Assembly: GCF_003852235.1 (NCBI RefSeq)
Contig: NZ_CP027732.1
Span: 310,001-374,000 of the forward strand
DNA: 64,000 bases
Source: Pseudomonas sp. R4-35-07
GTDB taxonomy: Bacteria > Pseudomonadota > Gammaproteobacteria > Pseudomonadales > Pseudomonadaceae
Direction of reading: 5' to 3'
Shown: one piece after another, positions 47,911-56,924 of the stretch
Layout: each line of letters starts with the position of its first letter
Numbering within the stretch: the stretch's first letter is position 1
The notes under the pieces: generated by a model
Told to the model about the DNA's origin: nothing
Seen by the model: only the letters and a program-made list of their open reading frames with translations
The model's database searches: none
Program-made: the position numbers and the translations under genes

Positions 47911-50027
47911 TATTTTACTTCCTTATGGATATCTATGTGACGCTTAGGTGTCAAAACACGCATGTTTTCGATATTGTAAATATCTCCGCCTTTCGCAACT
48001 TCGTCAATATGATGAAGTTCAAAAGATGATCGTTTACCCACAGCATCAGCTTTTCTGGACTTTGCAGCTTTACCGGTGATCATGCGGTCTCTGTTTGTCA
48101 AAATAAATTGTTTCGCAAGTTCTGGGTCACTAGCTACGGCTTTCCAGAAGGTTTCTCGAAACTCTCTGAAGTTCTTAAATTCCTTCCCTCTAAGTTGATC
48201 GGCAATCTGCGACGGGATGGGTGCACCCTCACCTTGTGATGCAGCGCCTAACCAAGTCCCCGACACAGGTTGGCCAACACCTGTCGCCACGCCTGGATCC
48301 TCTCGCCGGTCCCTGAACATCACATAGATTGGAGGCAGACCCGAGTCTGCCGGGAACACGGTGACGAAGTCATCAAAACCAGCGTCTGCAACCCCTGGGA
48401 AAGTGTCAATCCTTCCTTCAACCGGCGTTACACTAGCTCCAGTGTAGACCGGTGGAGTAGGTTGTTCGGCAGGTAGGGTGGTCGAGCTGTTACCAGGGTC
48501 GACAATCGGTGTCCAAGTCAAAGTCCTTGGTGGGGCGTCTCCTGTCGTCACACTGTACAGGTTCTGTTCGGCGTTATAAGTAGCAGCCACCACCCTGACT
48601 TTCGAAGGAATCGTCACACCATCAGTCTTTACCACAATGACTTCTGACTGCCCATCTGCAGCTGTTTTCGAGCTAAGCCGAACAGGCAAATCAACGGTAC
48701 CACCGGCGGCGGCAATGGCTGGCAAATCTTGGCTTAGCTCAGGGGTAAGATCCGACACAGGGGTACTAAACGTATAACGTTCAGGCAACTCCCCATTAGC
48801 CAGTTTGGGCGAATAGATTAAAGCAGAAACCCCAACCAGAAGACCTGAGGCGGTGCCAGCTGCCAAACTGGTCAAGGCGGCAATTGCAGAGCGGATAGCT
48901 GTTTGCAAGGTCACTGCCGCCGCTTCAATGACAGCTATGGTTCCCGCCGAGGTTATAACAAACGGTGCAGCCGCTGACGCTGGGCCTGGAGCACGAAACG
49001 TATTGGCAACGCGAATAGCCTCTGCAGCTAAACGGGCTTGCTCAGCTGCTTCGGTGGCGATCCTGGCTGCCTCCGCTGCTGCCGCTTCATCCGCGATCCG
49101 CTTAGCTTCAGCCTCTGCCGCGACTCTCGCCGCTTCAGCAGCGGCAGCCTCATCAGCCACGCGTTTTGCTTCAACCTCAGCGGCGATTCTGGCGGCTTCA
49201 GCGGCTGCCGCTTCATCGGCAATGCGCTTGGCCTCGGCCTCAGCAGCGACCCTGGCTGCCTCAACTGCAGCCGCTTCATCGGCAACACGCTTGGCTTCGA
49301 CCTCAGCGGCGATTCTGGCGGCTTCAGCGGCTGCCGCTTCATCGGCAATGCGCTTGGCTTCGGCCTCCGCCGCGAGACGTACGTCTTCTGCTGCCTGGGC
49401 CGTAGCAACATTCTGGGTCAGTAATGCGGACTTTTCTGTAAGAATTCGTATTTTTTCCTCAAGTATTTTTGCCGAATACGCCGCCGTAGCTGACGCTTCC
49501 CAGTTTTTATAAGTATCAAGGGGACTGTTTGGGTTTTTAGGTGATTGAAAGATATTTACAAAATAAACCGCACTTTTTTTCATTTCCACCGCGAGCACAT
49601 TTCTACCAAAAAAAGCGGTAGCAGCTGCGTTAGCGTTAGCCAATTCTGCGGTGTTCTGCGCAATCAGGCCGTCTACAACGGATTTTTCCTTGTTGGCCTT
49701 CTCAAGTTCGGAGAGAGGGTTAGGTCCTACACCTGCCGCGATCTCTGCTTCAACATCAGCCGGCAATTGGGGCAAGTAAGCCGTATAGGATTGCTCCATA
49801 CTTCGTTGAGCGCTAGCGACGGTTACAACCACAGACATTGTGTACCGATCGCTCGTAATTCGTTCCTGATTGAAAAATGCATCAACTTCAGGGCCAGAAG
49901 CGAACTTGCCGTCCCATGGCAGTGGTTTAGCAATGACCCCACCCCCTGGCAGAGGCCCTGGTGGATTGGGCAATGGTGGATCAGGGGTCACGATAGTGGA
50001 AGGCAGAGTAATATCTGGTGGTGACAT
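47910..50027 (-). CDS. S-type pyocin-like HNH DNase bacteriocin
   Basis: 705 aa from the ATG at 50027, preceded by AAGGAGAAAC. N-terminal Pro/Gly-rich segment (receptor or translocation part), then a long Ala/Glu coiled coil (about 220-345) made of 21-residue repeats, a pyocin-S translocation domain (about 470-610; PIVDPG to FVTVFPADSGLPPIYVMF) and a C-terminal nuclease domain with RSSFELHHIDEVAKGG and VLTPKRHIDIHKE (HNH/H-N-H-H motif as in colicins E7/E9). Probably kills related Pseudomonas by DNA cleavage after TonB-type receptor uptake. Upstream sits a perfect LexA box. Confidence 0.92.
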   Translation of the reverse strand: MSPPDITLPSTIVTPDPPLPNPPGPLPGGGVIAKPLPWDGKFASGPEVDAFFNQERITSDRYTMSVVVTVASAQRSMEQSYTAYLPQLPADVEAEIAAGVGPNPLSELEKANKEKSVVDGLIAQNTAELANANAAATAFFGRNVLAVEMKKSAVYFVNIFQSPKNPNSPLDTYKNWEASATAAYSAKILEEKIRILTEKSALLTQNVATAQAAEDVRLAAEAEAKRIADEAAAAEAARIAAEVEAKRVADEAAAVEAARVAAEAEAKRIADEAAAAEAARIAAEVEAKRVADEAAAAEAARVAAEAEAKRIADEAAAAEAARIATEAAEQARLAAEAIRVANTFRAPGPASAAAPFVITSAGTIAVIEAAAVTLQTAIRSAIAALTSLAAGTASGLLVGVSALIYSPKLANGELPERYTFSTPVSDLTPELSQDLPAIAAAGGTVDLPVRLSSKTAADGQSEVIVVKTDGVTIPSKVRVVAATYNAEQNLYSVTTGDAPPRTLTWTPIVDPGNSSTTLPAEQPTPPVYTGASVTPVEGRIDTFPGVADAGFDDFVTVFPADSGLPPIYVMFRDRREDPGVATGVGQPVSGTWLGAASQGEGAPIPSQIADQLRGKEFKNFREFRETFWKAVASDPELAKQFILTNRDRMITGKAAKSRKADAVGKRSSFELHHIDEVAKGGDIYNIENMRVLTPKRHIDIHKEVK
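49040..49375 (-). repeat. 63-base coiled-coil coding repeats
   Basis: Within the bacteriocin gene, a 21-aa unit (AARxAAExEAKRxADEAAAAE) recurs about five to six times. Two variants alternate, EVEAKRVADEA and EAEAKRIADEA, giving a 126-base higher-order period. Twenty-one residues equal three heptads. Confidence 0.85.
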
Positions 50028-50348
50028 GTGTTTCTCCTTGATGTTTAGATCCCTTACGAATGCCTTCCAGTGGCTATCGATAGCATGGGCAAGCAAACAC
50101 TTAATGTGCAAACAGAATGTTCGCGAATCCACTGTACATAAACACAGCTATCGCACCAAGCCAAAATATGCACAAATGCATAAATATTGGACGAACGGTA
50201 TTGATTTCGATTGGCCATCACTCGAAACCAAACGAGCCCCACGATCAAGCCTTTACTGAAGTGATGCTATACAACGCGGCTTGATCAGCTATGGACGATC
50301 AGCTGCAAATAAGCACCACCACCAAAACCCCATTGCAAAGGATTGCAA
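50028..50348. other. Intergenic region between bacteriocin and methylase
   Basis: A 321-base divergent region. It contains the LexA box and, just above it, an imperfect dyad around ATGCACAAATGCAT (50169-50182) that might bind another regulator. No gene visible. Confidence 0.6.
50132..50147. promoter_or_regulatory. LexA/SOS box of the bacteriocin gene
   Basis: CTGTACATAAACACAG matches the gamma-proteobacterial LexA operator CTGT-N8-ACAG exactly. It lies about 105 bases before the bacteriocin ATG. In the minus direction a weak promoter, TTGGCT-N18-TATGTA, can be drawn so that its -10 end overlaps the box. This predicts direct induction by DNA damage. Confidence 0.85.
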
Positions 50349-51116
50349 ATGACAAACCCAATCGTTCCATGGATGGGCGGCAAGCGCCGTCTTTCGAAGC
50401 GCCTGCTGGCGCTGTTCCCAGACCACGAGTGCTACGTCGAAGTGTTTGCCGGCGGCGCTGCGCTGTACTTCAAGCGAGAACAGCCCGCAAAAGTCGAGGT
50501 TTTGAATGATCTCAACGGCGACCTGGTGAACTTGTACCGTGTAGTCCAGCACCACCTTGAGGAGTTCGTTCGTCAGTTCAAGTGGGCACTCAGCTCCCGA
50601 CAGATCTTCGAGTGGCAAAAGATGACAGCGGCCGAGACACTGACGGATATCCAGAAAGCGGCCAGATTCCTCTACCTCCAACACCACGCGTTCGGTGCAA
50701 AGTCCACGGGACAGACATTCGGAACCGCTACTACCGGCCGGGCCATCAACCTGCTGCGGATTGAGGAAAACCTATCGCTGGCTTGGCAGCGCTTGTCCGG
50801 CACGTACGTCGAGAACCTTCCGTGGCTGAAGTGCGCCCAAAAGTACGATCGGCCTCACACCTTTCACTATATGGACCCTCCGTACTGGGAAACCCAGGGC
50901 TACGGAGCTGAGTTTGGCTTTGACCAGTACGAGCTTATGGCCGAGTTCATGCGCGCCTGCGAAGGCAAAGTGATGGTAAGCATCAATGATCACCCGGATA
51001 TCCGCCGGGTGTTTGAAGGGTTCCGCATGGAGGCGATGGATATCCGCTACAGCACGGCCAACCCTAGGAAGGGCGTAGCAGAAAGAACAGGTGAACTGGC
51101 GATCATGAACTGGTAG
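50349..51116 (+). CDS. Dam-like N6-adenine DNA methylase (D12 class)
   Basis: 255 aa. The N-terminal PWMGGKRRL is the AdoMet-binding loop of D12 methylases, EVFAGGAALYF the second AdoMet motif and HYMDPPYWET the catalytic DPPY. Such genes are common in prophages and often lack a cognate restriction enzyme; none is seen here. It probably methylates GATC-like sites or protects element DNA (inference). Confidence 0.88.
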   Translation: MTNPIVPWMGGKRRLSKRLLALFPDHECYVEVFAGGAALYFKREQPAKVEVLNDLNGDLVNLYRVVQHHLEEFVRQFKWALSSRQIFEWQKMTAAETLTDIQKAARFLYLQHHAFGAKSTGQTFGTATTGRAINLLRIEENLSLAWQRLSGTYVENLPWLKCAQKYDRPHTFHYMDPPYWETQGYGAEFGFDQYELMAEFMRACEGKVMVSINDHPDIRRVFEGFRMEAMDIRYSTANPRKGVAERTGELAIMNW

Positions 51117-51130
51117 CGGTCGCTATCAGC

Positions 51131-51154
51131 GCAGCAACAGCAACAGCAACAGCA
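51131..51154. repeat. Short CAGCAA tandem repeat
   Basis: About four hexamer units (GCAACAGCAACAGCAACAGC) just past the methylase stop. Probably a slippage product without function. Confidence 0.6.
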
Positions 51155-51172
51155 GTGGTTGCTGAAACCTGA

Positions 51173-51523
51173 TCAGTATCGAGGGCCAGGAGACGGTCTT
51201 GGCTTCAAGTCCAGCGACAAATGCTCGTTCTGTTTACGGATCAATCTGGCCAGATATTCCAGCCAATCCGCGATAGCGTCGGCCGCAGCTGGGCGGTCCT
51301 CTGGCACCCATGACGACAGGTGTGCTTCTAGCAACTCCTGAAAGTCCAGGTCTTCCCCTGCTTCATGTATGAGGCCGACCAGAGGGGAGTAGTCTGGAAG
51401 ACCCGACTCGATGGCCGCGTCCACAAGGTCCATTGCATCAAGCGAAATGAAAGGACGAATGCCGTCTTCTGCTTCGCTCTCGTCAGGAACTTCAAACGTA
51501 ACTTTGATCTTTCCGGAGAGCAT
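51173..51523 (-). CDS. Hypothetical acidic protein, 116 aa
   Basis: Start at 51523 (MLSGKIKVTFEVPDESEAED) with AAAGGGG upstream; the longer open frame to 51694 would run through a terminator and the tRNA-like attachment site and is rejected. The product is acidic, with a helix-rich middle and a LADWLEYLARLI-type C-terminal helix (DAIADWLEYLARLIRKQ). Convergent with the methylase. No family recognised. Confidence 0.5.
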   Translation of the reverse strand: MLSGKIKVTFEVPDESEAEDGIRPFISLDAMDLVDAAIESGLPDYSPLVGLIHEAGEDLDFQELLEAHLSSWVPEDRPAAADAIADWLEYLARLIRKQNEHLSLDLKPRPSPGPRY

Positions 51524-51648
51524 CTTCGCCCCTTTCGTGTCCCTTACCGCATGTCGGGAAATGGCGGTGGATAAATGGCCGAAAGCATAGCGGGTTGAAT
51601 GCTGCCCGCCGCCTATTGTACGTGTGATTGTACGTATTGCAGAAACAA

Positions 51649-51682
51649 CAAGGGCCTGCATCGCTGCAAGCCCTTGTTTTGT
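51649..51682 (+). terminator. Terminator at the island edge
   Basis: CAAGGGCCTGCATC / GCTGCAAGCCCTTG stem followed by TTTT, immediately before the tRNA-like attachment sequence. Confidence 0.7.
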
Positions 51683-51705
51683 ATGGTGCGGCACCAGGAG
51701 TCGAA
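51679..51705. repeat. Distal attachment site (tRNA-Thr 3'-end copy)
   Basis: TTGTATGGTGCGGCACCAGG and the bases after it match 62931-62958, the 3' end of tRNA-Thr plus seven flanking bases, over 27 of 28 positions; one C is missing. The rest of the tRNA is absent. This is the expected far attachment site of an element integrated at the tRNA 3' end. Confidence 0.88.
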
Positions 51706-52070
51706 AAATGAGCTAACTAGCTGAATTGTAAGTTGCTTAAAGTAATGAAAATAAATTCTATCCCTAAAGCTATCCTAATAAAGGCTTGCAGTTTATATTC
51801 CGCAAACTGACGCACTCGAAGTGCGCTGATTGATTCAGCGAGAATAAAAGCTGACGTTGAGATTTCTGTGTGCAAGGAGATTTATTGGCGGCAGAAAAGT
51901 GGTAGAGCCCTAGTGGCGGTTGAAAAGCTAATCTAGCTCTGCTGCCTTTGACTGACTGGGCGCGGACGATTTTGGGGAGGCTAAATTATATAGCGCATGC
52001 ACACCTAATAACTTGTTTGCCCTCGAGCTTCACTAAAAATGCAGATCGGTATTAATCAAAAGCTCTATCG
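51706..52070. other. AT-rich non-coding stretch at the island's distal end
   Basis: 365 bases without a gene I can support, with stops in every frame and low G+C relative to the core. It includes CTGACGCACTCGAAGTGCGCTG, containing the short palindrome GCACTCGAAGTGC. Nothing else notable. Confidence 0.5.
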
Positions 52071-52568
52071 CTAAATTTGGACTGATAACTGCCATGTAGA
52101 TGATTTTGCGCGCGCGATTATTTCAGGTACAGATGTTAGCAGAAGCTCCTCCGTAACTTTGTTATAAAGAGCTACTCTATGACGTGCTCCCAATTGATCT
52201 GCTGCAGATATTTCACTTTCGGTAAGTGCGAAGAAGAAACCAGAAAACCCAGGCTTGACTCTCGGCTGACTTGCACTTTTTATCTCAATAAATTGCATAA
52301 GTGGAAGGGATTGAGCTACTGCCACGGAATCTAGGAAGTCGAGTTCACACCCATGTGGAAGGGCTATAGCATCGAAGCTTGACGATTTAATTGAAATGCC
52401 AGAGTTTTTCAGGGAGGTCAGAAGCACTTGCAGAGCCAGCCCCTTTGGGCGCGGTATCCAATGGGACATCGCTGATAGTACAGAAATTTCACCTAAAGCA
52501 CCATTTTGATTGGCTAGCCGTGCTAGATGGGCATGTTTGTTCTTAATAACTTCTAGTAGTGACATCAT
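52071..52568 (-). CDS. Putative PD-(D/E)xK / DUF3883-like nuclease
   Basis: 165 aa. The arrangement SFDAIALPHGCELDF ... LMQFIEIKSASQ ... FALTESEISAADQLGARHRV gives an Asp, then E-x-K (EIK), then a trailing helix and strand, the pattern of restriction-endonuclease-like DUF3883 proteins. The small size suggests a stand-alone nuclease subunit. Last gene of the minus-strand cluster, 94 bases after the preceding gene, so it may share its transcript. Assigned by eye only. Confidence 0.55.
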   Translation of the reverse strand: MMSLLEVIKNKHAHLARLANQNGALGEISVLSAMSHWIPRPKGLALQVLLTSLKNSGISIKSSSFDAIALPHGCELDFLDSVAVAQSLPLMQFIEIKSASQPRVKPGFSGFFFALTESEISAADQLGARHRVALYNKVTEELLLTSVPEIIARAKSSTWQLSVQI

Positions 52569-52662
52569 ATTTTAATAATTTCTCATATGAAGCTAGCGCG
52601 ATATTATTTATATGATGCGCTCGCTTGTACTATTGGGCGCCGAACGGCGCCCGTATTGCAGC

Positions 52663-53388
52663 TTAAGCAAGATGTGGCATAAGCGCAGCAGTTTTCGCTT
52701 TTTCATCTTTTTGGGGAGTTTCCCACCAGTTTGCTAGACGTTTCAAATAAGGTTGCCATAGCGTTTTTTGAGACTCTTTAATGAGCCTTAAGTACGGTGC
52801 TTGTTTACGCATGAAGCCCCAGCACTCCCCTGAAAAATTTGAAAGTACGAAATCGATTGCAAGAACCGCGTCCATAGGAGGGAATGCCAAGCGTGGCGCA
52901 GGCAGCAGTAGACTATTGCCAAGCATACCAGCATAAGGCAACATGGCGTTACCGCCGTGTTGGAAGTGATATAGCGGGTGAGCTTCAAGCGTAGGGTTGC
53001 CTTCTTGGTTATGACGGTCGAAGTGCCACGCGCATAGAAGAGATCCACAAGATGATTTTATTATAATATCTAGTACTAAAGCAGTTAGCTGGTCTGCTTC
53101 ATCATTGTTAAGGTCTCCAGCAAGTGAAAGGCTCACTTCAATCGTGAGGGGGCCAGGGCAATTTACAGGTTGTGTGCTCTGGGGCACATTCACGCGAAGT
53201 TGAAGTCCAGAGATCTTGTAGTTCCACGTGGACCCTTTAGTGGTTCGCGTTATAGTATTAGCGGAAGATTTTAGTACGTCCGGATTTACAATTGTCCCGT
53301 GCATCCCTGATTTTAGTACTTCAGCTAAGGCAATCAGGTCAGACGACATTTTTTTTCGAACGAATTCTGGTGACTGTTTCTTAGCCAT
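52663..53388 (-). CDS. Unknown 241-aa cluster protein
   Basis: No family recognised. Distinct conserved-looking segments are LLCAWHFDRHNQEG and AHPLYHFQHGGNAMLP (several His and Asp residues in the centre), then a hydrophobic PMDAVLAIDFVLSNF. No signal peptide or membrane segment. The His-rich centre could be a metal site or active site (inference). It starts four bases after the receiver-domain gene, so it is part of the same operon. Confidence 0.6.
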   Translation of the reverse strand: MAKKQSPEFVRKKMSSDLIALAEVLKSGMHGTIVNPDVLKSSANTITRTTKGSTWNYKISGLQLRVNVPQSTQPVNCPGPLTIEVSLSLAGDLNNDEADQLTALVLDIIIKSSCGSLLCAWHFDRHNQEGNPTLEAHPLYHFQHGGNAMLPYAGMLGNSLLLPAPRLAFPPMDAVLAIDFVLSNFSGECWGFMRKQAPYLRLIKESQKTLWQPYLKRLANWWETPQKDEKAKTAALMPHLA

Positions 53389-53392
53389 GAAA

Positions 53393-54538
53393 TTAAGCTC
53401 CTTCTTCCTTTATCCATGCAAGCCTATCCCTCTCTAAAGGATCTAGGCGCCAGAGGTCCTTATTAATACGCTCAAGTGCAGCATGAGTGGATACATAGAA
53501 AGTATCCTGCCATGTGCGCGAGGACCGTCTAACAACTCGCAGGCCGTCTATCGGATCCAGCGGCAAAAAAGTCCCTACGCACAGAGTGGTAAAATATGTG
53601 CTGTAAGTATGGACTATCGGTTGGCTGGCGATAAGCGCTGTGGAAAATATCTCGTTTAGCTTATTTACACGTTCTTGGCTATCTAATAGTCCTAGCTCGG
53701 AAATTTCGGGCTGTAGGTTAGCCCACCAGTCTTCAATTCGGAACCACCAAAAGCGTGGCCATGCCTCGCGGAAAGGACCCGTATACTGAGCATGTTCAAG
53801 ATTTTTTATTATTACCTCCCACGACTCCTTCGATTCAGATATGTTGACACCTAGACGTGCTGCGACCATCGCCTCTGTCACAAGAAGGCCTTCGACTCGA
53901 ATAAGTTCGTTAAGGAGGAAATGAGCTATTTCATGAGTTGTAGAATCATTAAATATTTGAGTGTATTCATCTAAGAACTGAGAATAAAGAGGCAGGTTTG
54001 CTTCTTCTCCTAAACCAAGAGTGCTTACGAGGTTGCGCTCATTAAGACTTCGTAACTGATGATAGCCGTGCGCTAAAGATACAAGTTTTTCCGCGACTAC
54101 AATTGGTTCGTCAGTTACTTCACGATCTTTACCGAAAATGTCGTCAAAGAGATCATGAGACGATTCATCTCCAAAATATGACTGACGAAATTTGGTATTT
54201 ACTGACCAGAGTACGATTGGGAATGGCGCGATAACCCCTTCTGCCATTCTTGTGCGTAACTCTTGCGCCAGTGTGGGGCCACGATAAGATACACGATTCC
54301 CATCCGGATCGGCGTCCACATCTAACCTAAGGTCAAGAAGTAGCCCTGACGGGCCTGTTTGTTGGGCGAAGAAGTCCTGAATCGCCGGTAGTTGGCCCTC
54401 TAGGTTTTTTGGTGTCCATCGTTCAAAGGATATTAATCCGTCATTCGCTAGCTTGGTTAGCAATGGATCAATAGTTGAATCCTGTTGATCGTCAATGCAC
54501 AGATAATTAATACTGGTCGGCATCGATTTGGTCCTCAC
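53393..54538 (-). CDS. Receiver-like domain protein (381 aa)
   Basis: The N-terminal 140 residues look like a two-component receiver: acidic pair CIDDQ (D16, D17), phospho-acceptor candidate D69 in GLLLDLRLD, Ser112 in PIVLWSVN and a possible Lys137 in IFGKDRE. The remaining 240 residues are an unrecognised, Trp-rich domain (AWPRFWWFRIEDWWANL) without a DNA-binding motif. It overlaps the kinase-like gene by 32 bases from the first ATG, or 17 from the second at 54523, so the two are strongly coupled. Likely the signalling partner of that protein, with the C-terminal domain as effector (inference). Confidence 0.75.
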   Translation of the reverse strand: MRTKSMPTSINYLCIDDQQDSTIDPLLTKLANDGLISFERWTPKNLEGQLPAIQDFFAQQTGPSGLLLDLRLDVDADPDGNRVSYRGPTLAQELRTRMAEGVIAPFPIVLWSVNTKFRQSYFGDESSHDLFDDIFGKDREVTDEPIVVAEKLVSLAHGYHQLRSLNERNLVSTLGLGEEANLPLYSQFLDEYTQIFNDSTTHEIAHFLLNELIRVEGLLVTEAMVAARLGVNISESKESWEVIIKNLEHAQYTGPFREAWPRFWWFRIEDWWANLQPEISELGLLDSQERVNKLNEIFSTALIASQPIVHTYSTYFTTLCVGTFLPLDPIDGLRVVRRSSRTWQDTFYVSTHAALERINKDLWRLDPLERDRLAWIKEEGA

Positions 54539-56924
54539 GCGCTTTAGGAACAGTCAGGCGAATGCATGTGGAGTAACCTACTGCGGGCTCAATGGCTTCG
54601 ATTGACCCACCAGCGGCCTCAATAATGTCTCTCACGATCTTTAGACCAAGACCTGTCCCGACTAGTTGCTCTTCGTGTGTTTCGGAGGTAGAGGGAGGAG
54701 CACTTGTTGTGAAAAAAGCATCAAATATTTTTTCGCGATTTTCTACAGGAATTCCGTCGCCATTGTCAGAAAAATCTATCTGAAGTTCCCCGTCAACGAC
54801 AGAGCAAGCAATTAATATGGCACCTTTCACTTGTGCTCGGTGAATTGCTTTTAGGGAGTTTGTAAAAAGATTAAGTAAGGTGGACGCCCATTCAGATTTG
54901 TGCATCGGTCTGGTGAATAAGTCATAGCCCTGGAACGACGTTTCCACTTTGACATTTTGCCTGGTGAATGTAGGGCGTACTACTTTAATGAACTCACTTA
55001 TTACATCCCTAAGTTCATGCGCCTCAAGTTTTCGATGCGCGTTCTGCATTACTGCGTCATCGAAGTAGTGCATGTAACTTCTGAGAAGCATTACATGCTC
55101 TGTGAGCTCTTCCGCAAGATCGGAATTCTCCCGGCTTTTATTCAGGTCTGTAACAATTGTCCCTAGGGCAGCGAGGGCATGTCTTACTTCATGCGTAAAT
55201 TCGCCTATTGTCAATCCGAGGCTGGCCAGTACTCTCAGCATTCCTACTTCCTGCAGCGCCGACTCCGATGCTTGTCCGATTAGTTCTATTTCGTCGGCAA
55301 GGGTACTCAGTTCTTGCGCGGCATGAGCTAATGAACCGGTATCCTGTGGTTGATTGGAATCGAGTAAAGTTTTCGGCGCATCTGTTTCGTCTGGGTTATC
55401 CGTTATAGCCGGAGGAGCATCATTGGTGGGTACAGCCGCGCCCGCAATAGCCCTGAGCCTCCCGGCTACCTCTGCCGCTTGATCTTTTACGCTTTCGGGA
55501 TTGGTTTTTGTCTCACGCAAAGTCGGTGATTTATCTCCTGCGTATAATTTTCTGCCCCTTACTCTAGCAATTTCCATCACCGCTGCGATGATTGTTCGAT
55601 AGGCAAAGTCTTGCAGTTGATGGAACGCCTCATTTTCTATAAGGCCTTCTCTACTAGCTGTTTCTTGAAAATGATCCCCGTCTACGTCAGTTATTTCAAC
55701 GAAGCCCAGGAAGTTTGTATTGTGATGTGGAGGAAGAACTTCCCGCAATGCACTGGAACGTTGTAGGCTTAGCCAGTCGTCAAAACTTTCGCCATAGGGG
55801 AGCACGCGGAAACCATTGCGATATATTCGAATTCCTCCAGTGCGATTCAAGATATCCCTGACCATGCCTCTGGTGCCTTGTGGTAATTCGTCAGCGATAA
55901 AGTAATGTGCGGATAATTGTATTCCATCAAGAAGATTGTAGCTGGTCACCCTGTCTTTGGATTTTGTGCGTAATTTTGCATCGAACTTTAGCGGTACGTT
56001 ATCCAGTTTTACGGGGTGCATACTGGAGGACAGGCTTATAAAAGCTTGACCTCCATTTTCAACACGCGCTGTGACGTAGCCTGACGCGGTCGACAAAATA
56101 TTTTGCTCATGGCTAGCAATTTTTTCTCGATCACCGTCAACTGTTTTATAAAAATTTACTACAAAACCGGGATCAGGAGCATAGGGGACTTGGAAAAGGT
56201 CAAGCTTAGGAAGGATTTCAGGAGGGGATAGTTTAAAGGGTTGTAATAGATCTGATACGAACCTAAAAGCGCGTCTAATTTGGGCTTCCGACCAAGAGTC
56301 ACGCAGTTCTTCGATCCGCATAGTAGTTCCGCTCATTTCATGAGCAGGGAGCACTATTATTTGACTTGCGATCATGTGCAAGTCAATGCCGGTTAAGAAT
56401 TTATCCCAGTCGATAGTTAATTTTAAACAAAACTGTGCCCCATCTTGCTGCGTCACAATACTTAGTTTTCGTCCAAGTCGCTGTGCGGCAAATCGCCCTA
56501 TGCCTTTTCGCCCCGCACGTTGCCGGCCGTACTTTGGGGAAAGCGGTTCAGTTACTTTCTCCGCTGTAGATATTCGCATGAAGCCATTTAATAATTGTTC
56601 TCGTGACATTCCTGTGCCGTAGTCAATTATCTCTAGAACTCCACCGGCAGTATCAGTTTTATAAAAATCTACTTCCACACAAGGCGTATCAGCATCGTAC
56701 GCATTTTTTATAAGTTCCGAGATTGCGGTTTCTTGTTTTGAAACTAGCTCTAGACCAAGTCTAGAGATATGGCTCGCGTCTACTGAGAATCGAATGGTGT
56801 CTTTATCTTCTTCAGATAACTTATGTGCGAGTTTTAGAATGTTTCCATAATCCAGATTGGGCTCAGTTAGAGCTGCGGTCAGCGCGGTTTTAGCATCAAA
56901 GTCCTTGTCTTGTTCAGTCATCAC
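54507..56924 (-). CDS. Dual GHKL ATPase, Hsp90/MORC-like plus histidine-kinase-like
   Basis: 805 aa with two Bergerat-fold ATPase domains. The first (about 40-300) is MORC/MutL/Hsp90-like: [35 protein letters not shown]. The C-terminal part (about 560-795) is histidine-kinase-like: [17 protein letters not shown] with an H-box-like histidine, [12 protein letters not shown] (N-box), FSDNGDGIP and GTGLGLKIV. Between them lies a Pro/Asp-rich linker. No membrane segment, so it is a cytoplasmic sensor, perhaps of foreign DNA or its modification state. It overlaps the methylase by 11 bases and the receiver gene by 32 bases. Confidence 0.8.
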   Translation of the reverse strand: MMTEQDKDFDAKTALTAALTEPNLDYGNILKLAHKLSEEDKDTIRFSVDASHISRLGLELVSKQETAISELIKNAYDADTPCVEVDFYKTDTAGGVLEIIDYGTGMSREQLLNGFMRISTAEKVTEPLSPKYGRQRAGRKGIGRFAAQRLGRKLSIVTQQDGAQFCLKLTIDWDKFLTGIDLHMIASQIIVLPAHEMSGTTMRIEELRDSWSEAQIRRAFRFVSDLLQPFKLSPPEILPKLDLFQVPYAPDPGFVVNFYKTVDGDREKIASHEQNILSTASGYVTARVENGGQAFISLSSSMHPVKLDNVPLKFDAKLRTKSKDRVTSYNLLDGIQLSAHYFIADELPQGTRGMVRDILNRTGGIRIYRNGFRVLPYGESFDDWLSLQRSSALREVLPPHHNTNFLGFVEITDVDGDHFQETASREGLIENEAFHQLQDFAYRTIIAAVMEIARVRGRKLYAGDKSPTLRETKTNPESVKDQAAEVAGRLRAIAGAAVPTNDAPPAITDNPDETDAPKTLLDSNQPQDTGSLAHAAQELSTLADEIELIGQASESALQEVGMLRVLASLGLTIGEFTHEVRHALAALGTIVTDLNKSRENSDLAEELTEHVMLLRSYMHYFDDAVMQNAHRKLEAHELRDVISEFIKVVRPTFTRQNVKVETSFQGYDLFTRPMHKSEWASTLLNLFTNSLKAIHRAQVKGAILIACSVVDGELQIDFSDNGDGIPVENREKIFDAFFTTSAPPSTSETHEEQLVGTGLGLKIVRDIIEAAGGSIEAIEPAVGYSTCIRLTVPKAREDQIDADQY

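Noticed and set aside
51524..51694. Upstream extension of the 116-aa hypothetical gene
   Set aside because: It crosses the terminator and the tRNA-like attachment copy.
51679..51705. Possible second tRNA gene
   Set aside because: Only the 3' acceptor and part of the T-arm are present; it is an attachment remnant.
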